Part shown: one piece after another, positions 23,701-35,969 of the stretch
Numbering within the stretch: the first letter of the stretch is position 1
How the letters are laid out: each line of letters opens with the position of its first letter
DNA from: Diorhabda sublineata
Lineage: Eukaryota > Arthropoda > Insecta > Coleoptera > Chrysomelidae
Direction of reading: 5' to 3'
DNA length: 64,000 nt
NCBI RefSeq assembly: GCF_026230105.1
Contig: NC_079475.1
Location: 16,384,125 to 16,448,124 of the forward strand
The notes under the pieces: model-generated
Databases searched by the model: none
What the model saw: only the letters and a program-made list of their open reading frames with translations
What the model was told of the DNA's origin: nothing
Made by a program: the position numbers and the translations under genes

Positions 23701-26700
23701 TAAAGTGGAGAAACGAATATATAACAATAATTCGAGTATCGTAATGAAGAAAGAGAAATCCTTTCCTTGGATAAAATATGGTTGGACAGTCACAAATATT
23801 GTTTGTAAAGCCTGGACAAATGATAATTGGAAATGTAAAATGAAAACACCTCGTTCCAGAAGTAAACGCATATGTATATCACAATGCGATTGAGAGCAAG
23901 GTAGGGTGAATGATCCATACTGACTAGTATATTAATATCTATTGAGTCATTCAATCAGAGCTGTTTTTGCAATATACACGTCACCTTCCATTTCCAGAGT
24001 TACTCCACAGCACTAAGTTTCTTGTCTAAAGCATTTTTTGCTTAGGCCTGTACTGGAGATGGATTCGAGAACTAGTATATGTACTCGTCAGTACAGAACG
24101 AAGTGAGTAGATGTAGCTAGTTTGTGCCTGTATATTTTTTAGAATGATCCAGCCCAAGACGGCACTGCTCAAGTGTTTCCCATTTAATCTACTTCTAGCT
24201 TACACCGCAGAAAAGATACAGGTCAATAAAGACGTTATGCTCCTTTTCTAGCGAGTGTATTGTTCTTTTCATTTCCTTCGATTCTCACGTCACCCAAACG
24301 AAATATATGCGTTTCTAAATTAGATTTTATTAGAAAACGATTTATAAAAGTTGACAAATCAACTTAGAAATATTAGGATTGGTGTTCCTCAGGTTATAGT
24401 GCTAGGGCCATTAATTTTCTCGAATTAAGTCTAGCAATTTTTGTGTATGTTACCATTGTTTTGAAGAATGGACGAGTTGTGTATTAGGATTTGCTTTCTT
24501 CAAAAAACAAATTAAATCAGCTATATTGAACACATATTTACCTTTAACCAGAATTCTTCATATAGGGCACAGGCGATGAGACATCTTTCAAATAACACTA
24601 TTATTCTTCCTCTGTCTCCCTGTTCAGTTTCATAATCTAAATAGTCCTGCCAGTTTTTGAGTTGACATCTTTCCAATGGTTTAACATGGAAGTATGGCCT
24701 TTTTATCTACAATAGGAACAGATTTATTAGAATTTCATGAGAAAAAAATAAAACAAAACACTTGATTTTGAAAGTTCAGATGGCCCTTGCATTGTCTACA
24801 GCAATGTATTTCTAGGTTGTTCCCTGTTCACATAACAATGAAACAACGTTTTAAGCAAAATCATCATAATTATTCTTATGCAACAAACTGTTGCAATACT
24901 TTTGAAAGAATTTGATCTATTTAAGTATATACTTGAAACTAAAATCTTTAGTTGCAAATTAAATGGTCAACCTGAATAAAAAATTACAAAACTTTCAAAT
25001 AGGGTTTATGATGTCTATTAAACATCGTGTACAAAATACAAAGTAGTAATCAGATGAACTGATTAATAGAATACTAATAACAGACTGTCAAATAACAAAT
25101 CAGAAATTGTGTAATTTCACATAATGGACTTTGATATTGCAAAATAGAACAAGGAAGATTGCTTGAAAAGACCTGCAGAATAAATAATGTTAGAATGCAG
25201 TCTTGATAGCTTGAAAACAATGCACTTTGTATAACTTTTTATTGACTTATACTATTATTCCACATTTTTTTTGTTAAGGGAATACTACCGGTTATAATGA
25301 CGTATAAATAATTTTTTTTCTCCGTTTTCTTATAATTCCCTATAAAACTTATTGTTCATTATTTTTTGATAATAAAGTGTTTAGAGCACCAAAAACATGA
25401 GCGCGCTCGAACTATTATAACTTTATTGTTTCGAATTTCGCCATGAAATTTTAGAAAAAGTTTTTTGTAAGTGAAAGGATTCGAAGAATATAAAAAACCC
25501 ATTTTTTTTAAATTATAACAGGGACTAGTCCCTTAACCCAACAGAAATCGAAAAAGGTAATATACGTTAATTTATGAACACACTGTATAAGATATAGTTA
25601 AAGAAGCTGGAATGTACTGAAATCACATATCAATTTTTTAAAAGATTCAATATGAAATAATTTTGTACCACTTATTTGATGATTGAATAAATTGTAACAT
25701 TTTCATTTGAAAGAATATAATGCTTATTTTATGTTAAAATATCTGCACCAGTCGCAGGATTCGAACACATGGAGTGTGATAAAAACATTCGGCTAATTTA
25801 TTAAGAACCAAGCAAAACTTTCATTTAAAATTTGAAAAATTATCCTACAAAGTAATGTCCTTGGCTACATATTTCAACATTAATAATCTATGAATTGAAG
25901 CATTTCAGAAAAGTTTCTTTTGGAACGGTTTTTATTTTGTCTGCTTTGGTTAAATAGAGCTAAATCTAACGAGTAATGTTGATGTGAACACACAGGAAAA
26001 CTTAAGAGACCAAAAACTCGCAAATCAACGACTTGTGACATAGCCCATTATCATGATGATAAAGAAAGCCATTAGTCCATTTTTCAAGTCCCTTATATTG
26101 TTCCTTCTGGAACGAAGATCATAGAAGAAACTTCTCCAGTACAATTTTGGCACTTTGTAAATCTATTAAAATGCTTTGCATGGACCTTTTCATGGTTATA
26201 ACTTCTAAAAGCTCTCAAATAGTTAAATGCCTGTTTGATTGAACATTGTTCAATTTGTTCACATTGAATGACAGTTTTAAATCGATCATACTGTCTTAAA
26301 AGTTTCACATCACCACCATAGATTATAAAATTTCGTGCGAGCTTTTTTGAACTTAATGCATTGTTCAAAATTCCTAGTACGTTACAAATACTGCAAACAA
26401 GATCTCACCATAGCGACTATAGTAGCAGACTGACAAGCCTGAAAGAGATGCAGCGCAATTTCCAGTTTTTTTTTATTTCACTTCTTATAACAAACCTAAC
26501 ATAGCACATAAAAATTAAAAAAATTAATTGTTTTATTTAAGTGCTGGCGGGAATTACCAAATAATCAGTCAAAATACTTAACCAATATTTATTTTATTAA
26601 ACACAAATATAAAATAGTGTAAGAGCCCAATATATACAACTTCACAGTACTATCACATAATTAAAAAAAATCTTACCCCTTCTTCATAATTCCATCGTGC

Positions 26701-29700
26701 AGTGACTGCATTTACTGTATTTTTATGGAGTTTTCTGCGTATCGAAATGATTCTTTCTCTTAGCGCTTTTGTTTCCTCATCGGAACTAATAACTTTTGTT
26801 TGGTCTTCGTCACCGGGCGGAGCGTCACTATCAGCTGCAGGGGAATCGGTAGCGACGTCATGTTTGAGTTGCTGTCTAACTTCCTTGCGCAAAGCAAGAA
26901 ATTCGTCTACATCTAATACTTTGTTTGGCGCGTTCGAAGTGATATGCTCTTGGAAACTAAAAAAAAATATGTCTAATTATTATAAAATACTCAATATTTT
27001 TATTTATGTGTAAAACTAAGCGTCCTAATAATATGAGAATACCTACATGTGTTTAGGAAGGATGTAAGCAACACTGAACATTTCTGGAAGATCGCTGAAT
27101 ACTGATTGAATATAACTTTAATTAAAAAGGCAAAACTATACAATTTGATAAATAATTTCATAACAAAAGTAGCTGTAATATTACATACATAAGGTTATGT
27201 GCAGCCAAGGCCATGAAATCATGCCCTGCACTGCTGCACTATAAGTGATTCTAAAACAGCTAAAATTAGATCCATTCGATAAAAGTTTGTAAAACAAATA
27301 TAAAAATTACGACAAAATATTGAACAAAATTTTGAAATTTCTAAAAAATTATGGACTAACGCTAAGATGGGTAAGATTAGATCTAATGATAACAATGATA
27401 TAAGTAAAATAAAAACTTCTAGCAATTTATTAATCAAGGATAAAAAAAATTCTCACTGCATCTTAATACATTATGGGTAAAGAAATTAGTAAAAACAGAA
27501 AAAAATTCTAAAAACAAAACAACAATTTTACCTCAAATGAATGAAATCTTTATCAAACCAACAAACAAAGCGGATGTATTGAAGATATTTGAAAATTTGA
27601 AAAATAAAAATGGTTGTAATAATAAATGCCAAATCTATTAAGATAATATCTATCAATTGATTTGTTAGTTTAATAATTGAAAACTATAGGTCGATATCAT
27701 TGATATCCAATATTGCCCAAATTTTTAAAAAAATTATATATAGTAGAAAACAGATTTTATAACAAAAAATAAAATAGTTTAAAACAAGTGTTCCAAAAGA
27801 ATTAAATATAACTATAAATAAAAAAAAAAGATGAAAAGAATAGATAAATATAAATATTTAGATATCATTTTTCATTTTAATCTCAGATGGAATGAGCATA
27901 TTATCACTATAACAACATATCTACTTTTTGTTTTCCATAAATTATGGAAAATTATGACAACAGATGCACTATTAATGATTTATTATGCATTTTTTCATAA
28001 AAAATAAGTTATGGCAATATTGCATGGGGAGGTGCATATAAAAGCATTTTACAACTACTACAAAATCTTTTCCACAAAAGAAACCAACAAATCTTACACA
28101 CATTTTTGCACTAGAAAGTCTCAAGTATAATTATAACATTTAAAAAAATATATACAAAAACTCGAACAGTACTACAAGAAGTAAATTAATACATCTTCCA
28201 AAAACAGACAAAACTGTAAGTAATAAGAATAATAAAATTAAAGCAATAAAAATATTTAATATGTTGCCAAATGAGCTGAAAGAACTAGATATAAGTATGT
28301 TAGCTTTTCATAAAAAATTAAAGATGGGATTAGTGAAAATATATATTATTATTATTGGGGTTTGAGACAAAGTAAGTTCGGTTTTGTAGTATAAAATAAA
28401 ATATATTTTTTTTAACAAAGAATAGTTTTTAATCAATTATATATTTTCCATTTTGCTCAATGACCTTTTGCTACCCTTCTTTCAGCTTCACGATTCCGCA
28501 CTTATAAAATTTCTGGTCCTTATCAGCAAAAAACTGAACCAGGCGCTGGTTCATCGTGTTTGCTCCATGATCCATTACAGGACCCATTTTTCATCACCAG
28601 AGATGATTCTTTTGAGAAAGGGTCGGTTCCATTTCGTTTAAGGTGCATATCGCAAATGTTGATCTATGTTGTGTTGAATGAATTTCTTTCAATTCTTGAG
28701 GTACCCAAATATCAAGCTTCTTAACTAGCCCAAGACATTTTAAGTGTTTTTCAATTGTTGTATGCGATACATGTAGCCTCTTCACAACCTTTCAAAACAG
28801 TTACATTACGATCCTCTTCAATTATGACCTTGGTCATCAATTCAGAAAGCCGATCAGAACGTTGTTCATATTTGAGGAAAAAAATCGGAATTTTTTATAC
28901 CAATTCTGACACGTGCGATCTTTTTAACAATCAGCACAGTAAACTTGACATATTTCTTTGTGAACCGCAGCAGCTAAATAAAAAAGTAAAATATGCCGAA
29001 AATGTTCATTTCTGCAGTCCATTTAAATTCAACCCACAAATAATTGCTTTGATAAAAATCACGCACTACTCTCTTCTAAAGTTACATCATTATGACCATA
29101 TTCACGTGACAAACGGCAACGTACAGCGCTAACATAAGTTATTCAAAAATAAAGACTTGATCCTTTTAGTCTATAAAACTAAACAGGAATTATACCGTCA
29201 TTTATTAAAATAAGTATTATTGCATTAAAAATTTTTATATACTGTTACATTGAAGATAACTGTTTATATTAGTTTTAAGTTAGTTTTTAAGGTGGCCGAG
29301 CATGGCTAAGAGAGTCTTGCCATGCTTGTCTCGCGTCTTCAGACTGACGGTCAGATTACTTTGTGATGTGTATTACTTTTTGAATGTAATGTACTGTTAT
29401 TCTGGCAAATAAATAAAATGATTAAAATTAATGATATTTGGAGAAACCATAACAATTTTACTTACTTGTCGAAATGTGCAACATATCCTTGAGTAGGGAT
29501 AGCAAGTAATTTGTCATATAAAGCCGTAACTTTCTGTAATCTTTTTCCTTCGGTTTCCCATTTGATATAGGAATCCCACAATCTGTCGGATCTAAATTCC
29601 AGTCCACACGCTAGCAGGGCTCTCTCGAATTGAGATCTAATAAAGTCTTCATCTTCCGTTCTAGTCGTTTTTACGTAGGTTAAATAATGGATCCAGAGGT

Positions 29701-30958
29701 CGACTGATAAAGGTATCGCCTTTAGTCCTCGTTCGAATACCTTTATGACAATGTTTAATCAATAAATTTGACAATTGGAATCGCAGGTGATGTGTATCAA
29801 AGTATCCACAATCGTAAATTTTTCAATTTACCTACCTGTTTTTCAAAATAAATCGGCAAATTAGGAACTTAATACACATCAGCTGGCAAATATGCTGAAA
29901 TAAATTTAATTAGTTCATATTATATTTTAATAAAAATATATTTGAAGCCTATTTTATGACGATTTTGTAATTTCCTTACATTTTTTTTACTCTGGGACAA
30001 AAAACCCATCCAGCGATGTGGACTCTCTGACAAGCTCGAGATACATCAGGAATCTTTCGGTCGATTTTAACAAATCCCAGTACAAACGATGAGTATTCAA
30101 CTTTATAATCATATTTAAAACACTAATGAAGGCTAATAATGATAGTGTGTAAAATATTAACAACCAACTTAAATAAGATACAAATAATAATATTACAATA
30201 ATAACAATAATTGTATTCACTATTATAATTAACATTTTCAGCAGCTGCTGCTACGCTGAGCTGTAGGAATTGCAAAATAATTATATGTGAGTTTAATAAA
30301 GCATTCCACGAGTATTGTGTTTTCCAAGAAGACGTACGTACCTCTTCACATTTCTTTTTATTGCCCTTTCTTTTTTCATAATCTGCATATTTCCGCCAAT
30401 AACCATAACAATATGGATAATGAGACAAGAAGGCATCATAAGCCTCTCTAGCAGCTTCCATATCATTCTAGAATAAAATAAAAATATTATTAATATTCAT
30501 GTACGTTTACAAATTCTTGCCAGTAAATCAACCAATATTAAAGAAATTCGAAAAAACAAAAAAAAACTATCACAAGAAGCATAATAGAGTAATAGGGAAA
30601 TTAAACCAAATGGGCAAAGATTAGATCGCTTTATGAAGGAAACAGAGATAAAATGAAGGGACAGTATAAGCTCACTATTGTTCATACTAAAAAATGTAAA
30701 GAAACGGACGAGACCTCTACAATCGAATACGTGATACCTCAACTGAGATCAATAAACTTAGAATGTTTACTATATATACAGATGATATCGTAATTATGAA
30801 AGATAATAACAAAAAGATGGACTAACAAAAATTCAGTTAAAAAAGAAAATGCAAAACAAGGTATGGAGAAGGCAGGCAGTATTTCACAAATAAAAAAGAA
30901 TGAAATGATGTGAATTATTTATAGCTTGTAAATTGAAAAATATAAAAATTTAACAGCA

Positions 30959-31051
<93 letters not shown>

Positions 31052-34003
31052 TATATTATAACTTACTTCTTGGTCCACATATTGTAATAAATAAGTCCAT
31101 CCTGTGAAATCGGTTGGATCATCATTAACTGCTTTCCAATATTTATCCAGTTCTGGCAATTTTTTTGGTTTTGGTTTTTCTTCTTTCTCTTTCTCAATGG
31201 TTGTGTCAACTGATTGTTTTTTTGTAGGTGATTCATTTTCCGAAGTAGGTGAACCGGGATCATAATCAGTTTCATTGTGTTTTCTTTTGTTGTTTTCTTT
31301 TTTAGTGTCTGCTTTAACTGTTGGAAGTTCGTCTTCCGAAACAACCTCTGTATCTGCAGGAAGTTCTGCTCTTTTAGGACCTGCAGAAGAAAATCTTATT
31401 TTGGAATGTTTGTTTAATAATAAAATTAATGCTTATGAAATTTCATGTTAAACGTAATTAATAATAATAATTCATACCTGGCAATTCTTCATCAGACACT
31501 TCTTCTGCTTCTGGAACCTTCACAGCTTGAACTGTTGGGAGCTCATCTTCAGAAATATTTTCAGCATCTGGATCAGCTTTGTCACTTTCTACTTTTTCTT
31601 TACTTGCATTTTTCTCATCTTCAATTTCTTTCTTTTCTTCAGTTTCTTCCACATTGACGGCCAGTTTTAATTCTTCACCTTGAATTTCTCTAGGTTTCAC
31701 ATCAGTTTTTTCTGATTTCACTTCATCTCTTATCATTTTTTCCTCTAGTTTCATTTCCTCAATACCTACTTTGTCTGCCTCTTCTTCTAGTCTTATTTTC
31801 TTTGCCAAAGGTTCTTCTGAAATTTCTTCAGTTCCATTAGATTCTGTTGTATCACTAGTTTCAACTGCAGTTTCTTGTTTTTCTTCCACATTTGTATTTC
31901 CACATTTATTTTTGAGTTCCTGTGGAGCAGTATCTTCATTTTTATTTTTAGTTATATTATCAGTTTTATCTTTGTTTTCGACAGTTTTTCTTTGCTCTGG
32001 TTGAACTGCAGTCTTACATCCATCTCTAACTTCATGTTTATGTTCAACTGATGTCTTTATTTCACTTCTTTGTTTAACTACAGCTTTAGTATCAACATCC
32101 ATGGTTTCTGATTCAATATCACCAGAAAGTTTTTCAACACTCTCAGCATTTTCCATATTTTCTGATTTGGATTTTTCTTGATCAACTTCTGACATAACTA
32201 CATCATTTAGTACCAGAAAATTCTACAAATACATCAAATATTAAAACAGAAATTGAATATTCAAATAAATCAATTGTATCAAAATATTTTGTTTTCCTGT
32301 TTTTGTTTTATTCTCCACATCTGCCTATGATAACCAAAATTATAACATTAACAAATAAAAATTAATTCAACTGATAAAATGGTGTTGAATCAAGCCAATA
32401 GATCAATTTTATTTTGTCTAGGGCTATTCAATTTGAATAGATAAATCAAATACTTCTCAAACCTTATATATCTAAGAAAATATATAGGAAAATACTTACA
32501 TCCTGTTCTTTTTCGGCAGTGTCTTTTAGAGTACTATTATTGTCACTTCCATTTATTTCAATATTTTCATCATTTGATTTTTCTTCCTTAACACTTTCAT
32601 CTTCTGTTGTTTTTGCAGCCTCCACTTTTTCAGTTTTTTGTTCAAGCAAATCACTTTCTTGTTTGTTAGCCTTATCTTTTTTTTCTACATTGCAATCTTC
32701 CTCTTCATCATCCGAAACTTCTACTTCCATAAGTACTACTTTCTTGCGTGTCTTTTTGGATAAAGGACAAGGTTTTTGTCTAGACGATTTGGGAGCTGGA
32801 GTAGAGACCTTTGCTGCAGCAGCAGATTTAGCAGCTCCTGATCGAGTTCTTCGTGCTAGATATAATTAAATGTGAGTTAAAATTCAATTGTATTTCATCA
32901 GGGTAAAACCATGTATTTATAGATAATAGTTAAATTTACTATAAATTCTTGTAATAGTTTATTACATTATATTTATTTCAGTCATTATTATTGAGTCAAT
33001 AATATTATGAAAACAATAGTAAATTTTTTATATTAATACAGTTTTATTAGTACCCTTTATAATATAATCACATTTTCATGAGTTAATACCATGTAGATAT
33101 TAAATTCTATAATCAACATTCTTTTCAATGCTAAAACTATTCCATCATCTGTTCAAAGGACTTTTAAGCAACTATGACCTTGTGTTAAAGTAGATCAGCT
33201 GATTGCAGATCCTAATCCAGAATGAGATATTAATCACAGGAGCTTTTGATTTTTATTACAATTATCACCAACTATATAATACAAGTAGATATAAATATAT
33301 ATAAAGTTGAAAATGATCCCAAATTTCACAGTATTTGCAACATTTAATGGAGAGTAACTCTTAATGACCAATTATTATTATAAACTTTACCTTATTTGAA
33401 AACAGTCAATATTTTCAGTCTTAAAACATTTACCAAAATGCTATTTTTAGGGATTGCTGGAAAATGGTATAAAAACTGAACCTGTGCACCTAAGCATTCA
33501 AAGCTGTTTCTCTGAATTATTTCAAAATGATCTCAAGAATTGCCAGTTTGGAAAAACCTATTATTGTAATGTTTATATAATTTGCACAATGTTTGTGAAG
33601 TCTCGAATCATAGTTCAAATTTCTTTTGTTCATATTGATCCATATCTTGTATGAATTTTTGTTACCATGAGTCCATGATTCCTTTGAGTCTACATTACAG
33701 CAGTAAGGCAACTAATTTGATGGATATTAGTTTCAAATAATTTTAAATTGTAAGTATTTTTGAGACTGAATTATCAATAATTTGTGTACATTTTGGTCAA
33801 ATTCTTGCCGACTATATATATTCTACATTATTTATGTTAGATGTATTAATTTTAAAGGATCTCGCTTACACCATATATCATAACATTTAATTTAATATAA
33901 CTATTTACATCACTAAACTTATATAATAATACAATATCATTGAAGTGAAAAATAAGCATGACATACCAGGAGTAGAAGTAGTAGTATCATCACCATCTTC
34001 CAT
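20792..34003 (-). CDS. Prp39: Pre-mRNA processing factor 39 (Prp39/PRPF39)
   Basis: Prp39 is a U1 snRNP-associated splicing factor built from HAT (half-a-TPR) repeats. Eleven exons join in phase on the minus strand: 34003-33967, 32855-32500, 32222-31478, 31380-31067, 30467-30342, 29740-29466, 26956-26677, 24706-24542, 22949-22721, 21584-21143, 21059-20792. The total is 3237 nt, 1078 aa plus stop. It starts MEDGDDTTTSTPG. A long Glu/Asp/Lys-rich, probably disordered region reaches about residue 450. HAT repeats follow: LPELDKYWKAV, YCYGYWRKYADYEKRKG, SVDLWIHYLTYVK, SDRLWDSYIKWE, RPYFHVKPLERCQLKNWQDY, ALYEEFWLKFVNYLE and LQWAMFEEY. The C-terminus is Tyr/Gly/Gln-rich (QYGQGDQYQYQNWQYPQGNY), as in the animal protein. 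Vertebrate PRPF39 is nearer 670 aa; the extra length is the acidic N-terminus, which I believe is also long in flies. Several introns contain transposons. Identity is certain; exon edges were placed by eye. Confidence 0.95.
22115..22289. mobile_element. Small MITE in a Prp39 intron
   Basis: A 175-bp segment with 21-bp terminal inverted repeats: CAACTTCAGGTTTGTTCCAG at 22115, and GCTGGAACAAACCTTTAGTT (reverse complement, three mismatches) ending at 22289. No coding capacity. Target-site duplication not evident. Confidence 0.75.
22290..22720. other. Prp39 intron, nothing recognised
   Basis: Non-coding sequence between the MITE and the next exon. Confidence 0.5.
22950..24541. other. Prp39 intron, nothing recognised
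   Basis: The overlapping open frames near 23647-23893 on both strands have no recognisable product. No transposon motif was found. Confidence 0.55.
25860..26370 (-). mobile_element. Mariner transposase remnant (C-terminal half)
   Basis: The minus strand reads FVPEG, then YHHDNGLCHKSLICEFLVS, which fits the second catalytic Asp block of mariner (HQDNAxxHKS). KTVPKETFLKCFNS follows, the usual tail. The preceding 91-codon open frame (26368-26093) ends in the FVPEG motif, but its upstream part is not a mariner sequence I recognise. It lies in the Prp39 intron 24707-26676; the 24707-25860 part shows nothing. Confidence 0.5.
27440..28350 (+). mobile_element. Non-LTR retrotransposon remnant (RT domain to C-terminus)
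   Basis: Plus-strand frames read in order ENLKNKNG, YRSISLISNIAQIFKKIIYS (RT motif), YKYLDIIFHFNLRWNEHI, YGNIAWGGAYKS and FNMLPNELKELDISMLAFHK. These follow the order of a non-LTR reverse transcriptase and its C-terminal tail. Many stops and frameshifts; the catalytic YxDD block is missing. It sits inside the Prp39 intron 26957-29465, opposite in strand to the host gene. Confidence 0.75.
28430..29140 (-). mobile_element. Decayed mariner (SETMAR/irritans-like)
   Basis: The minus strand from about 29100 reads DRTCQNWYKKFR (first HTH), then LHVSHTTIEKHLKCLGLVKK and WVPQELKEIH (second HTH and linker). In another frame INICDMHLKRNGTDPFSKES and VMKNGS follow, the segment around the first catalytic Asp. 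Much of the catalytic domain is missing. Same Prp39 intron as the preceding non-LTR fragment. Confidence 0.8.
30961..31047. repeat. (AT)n microsatellite
   Basis: About 87 bases of AT dinucleotide, beginning 20 bases inside the Prp39 intron that follows the exon ending at 31067, so it lies close to a splice donor. Its translation gives a meaningless Ile-Tyr run. Confidence 0.97.
32856..33966. other. First intron of Prp39, nothing recognised
   Basis: AT-rich. The 33454-33711 open frames on both strands have no recognisable product. Confidence 0.55.
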
Positions 34004-34626
34004 TTTAACAATTGAGAACTGGGTTTAAAATAAACTTTTTGATTATATTGGAGGTTTAATATAACACTATCAAAGAAGGAACTATAACTATCAAGTTTTA
34101 TTATATTTTTATTTAAAAAATGAACAATCACCACAGCGGCAACAGAAATACAAGCTTTTGTTCAAAATGGCGACTTAAGTGGTGTAAAACAGTAGTACCA
34201 ATACAAAACTGATATTTCCAGCAAAGCAAATATCTAAAATGTGTAAATTATTTTTAACTTGTAATATTGTTGAGTGATCATATTTTAGTACTTTATAATA
34301 CCCAAATTATGAAAAATAAAACCCGTTGAAATGAACTATTTATCGAAACAAAGCACATTGTAATAGACAGTGTGTGGTATAGTACTCCAATCGGTTAAAG
34401 TTCTAATAGTTTTAATAGCAATTATAGTTTGAAGTATTATAGTTTTTTTATTCTATTTTTAAATAAATATATTTTTGAAATTTCTTAAAACTTTAAACTT
34501 TAGAAATTGCCTAATCCTGTGTCATTTGTCAAATACAACGTTTAATTTGACATTTGAAGTTTGTGAGTAAATAATATTTTTTTGGTTATTTTGTTGTTAG
34601 TATTTTCAAATAAAGTTGTATTAATT
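34004..34626. promoter_or_regulatory. Shared divergent promoter region of Prp39 and MED8
   Basis: The start codons of two divergent housekeeping genes lie 623 bases apart. The interval contains AAAATGGCGAC near 34165, similar to the YY1/Pho site often found at such promoters. No TATA box could be assigned. Function is inferred from position. Confidence 0.5.
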
Positions 34627-35652
34627 ATGCAACAAAGGGAGGAAAAACAGCTAGAATCTGCATTAGATTCTATTATTCAAAGAGTTAATGATTTAAAACA
34701 ATCGATAGCATCTATGATATTTAAAATAGAAAATGAATATGAAACAATCAACTGGCCAACTTTTTTGGACAATTATGCTTTAATATCTGGTCAAGTAAGT
34801 AATTATTTGAAAAATGACTTATCAATTCATTCACAATTCTATTTAAGCTAACTTCCCTTTCTAAAGTAATGAGTCATGATAAATGTCCAGTGTTAAGAAA
34901 CTTAACTGTGTTACCATTGATGTTATCACCTGAGAGAGATGAACAACTGGCTCAAATAACAGAGCATAGAGTTACAACTTTTGCTCATGACATAGTACCC
35001 GATTATCTAAGGACAAAACTGGAACCAATGGCAGAATCTAAGATGATACAATTGGAAAACAAAGCTTTAGGTTTACAATATGATAATGCACAAGTAAATA
35101 TATTTTTTGAGCAATTCTCATTGGATAAATTATAGAAGTCCCTGTGGTTATGTTACTGAAATATTGTAGAATTAATATTTTTTAGATATACCTCTTAATG
35201 TTAATATATTTGTTGTAGAAACAAATAGCAACTTACCAAAAAGTTGTATCACATGTTTGGGATATTGTGAGTAAAGCACGTGAAGAATGGGAGGTAGAGT
35301 CTTCTTCCAGAGGAAATACTCAGCAAAATTCAAGTGTTTCTGATACCCACCTTCTTGTAGCTGCAGTTGGCATGGGCAAAGGATTGAAGGTAGCAATCGC
35401 ATTTAATGTCATAGTATGAATTTATGCTTTGTTAAACCTTATGATTCTCTGTTTCAGATGGGCCAAGCTCCAAATGGCCAAGCAAATCCTACATCAGGTG
35501 GTATGATGGTTACAAACCAAGGAAGACCTGGAGGTCCTCCTGGACCAGGTCAGATGCCTCCTACTACGCAGGCAATGACTATGAATAAAGCTCCGTCAGC
35601 AATAAAAACAAATATTAAGAGTGCAGGTCAGATGCATCCTTATGGAAGATAA
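34627..35652 (+). CDS. MED8: Mediator of RNA polymerase II transcription subunit 8
   Basis: MED8 belongs to the Mediator head module, which connects transcription factors to RNA polymerase II. Four exons join in phase: 34627-34794, 34848-35093, 35219-35389, 35458-35652. The total is 780 nt, 259 aa plus stop, close to the vertebrate length of about 268. The N-terminus MQQREEKQLESALDSIIQRV is the family signature; an in-frame ATG 45 bases upstream (34582) was rejected because it adds residues absent from MED8. NWPTFLDNYALISGQ, LPLMLSPERDE and VPDYLRTKLEP follow in order. DTHLLVAAVGMGKGL ends the conserved part, then comes a Gly/Pro/Gln-rich tail closing with AIKTNIKSAGQMHPYGR. The gene is intact and compact, with small introns, next to Prp39 on the opposite strand. 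Confidence 0.96.
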
Positions 35653-35678
35653 AATGGAATGTTTTGAATATATATGTA

Positions 35679-35684
35679 AATAAA
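35679..35684 (+). terminator. MED8 poly(A) signal
   Basis: AATAAA 27 bases after the MED8 stop codon. This is very close; a longer 3' UTR cannot be excluded. Confidence 0.55.
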
Positions 35685-35969
35685 AATGTATATTTATGAT
35701 TTATTGTGTATATGTGAATTGAATGTATATATTTTTTTATATTACAAATGAATTTCAGCTTAGAATATTGTATATAATATTTCCTTTTTGTTCATGTATC
35801 AGGTCGCAAATGAAAGTGTATGTTTAAAAAAGGGATGTATATTAAACATGTTTTTTAATTATCAAAGTATAGTGATTGCGAATTTATTTCTTAAAAATAA
35901 TATTGCACAAATATAAATTTCATCCTCTACATTCTTTCAAATGTGTCATAAAAGTCTATTTATTATTAT

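Noticed and set aside
25740..25790. tRNA-like B box (GTTCGAATCC on the minus strand)
   Set aside because: The flanking bases do not form the T stem and no A box or cloverleaf could be built; at most a decayed SINE piece.
30950..31066. Open frame continuing the Prp39 exon into a long Ile-Tyr run
   Set aside because: It is the (AT)n microsatellite read through the splice donor at 31066; the next exon at 30467 joins in phase without it.
31445..32004. Plus-strand open frames opposite the Prp39 acidic exon
   Set aside because: They are Ser/Leu-rich mirror readings of Glu/Lys-rich codons on the true strand.
34582..34626. Upstream in-frame ATG for MED8
   Set aside because: The added hydrophobic residues are absent from MED8; the ATG at 34627 gives the family N-terminus.
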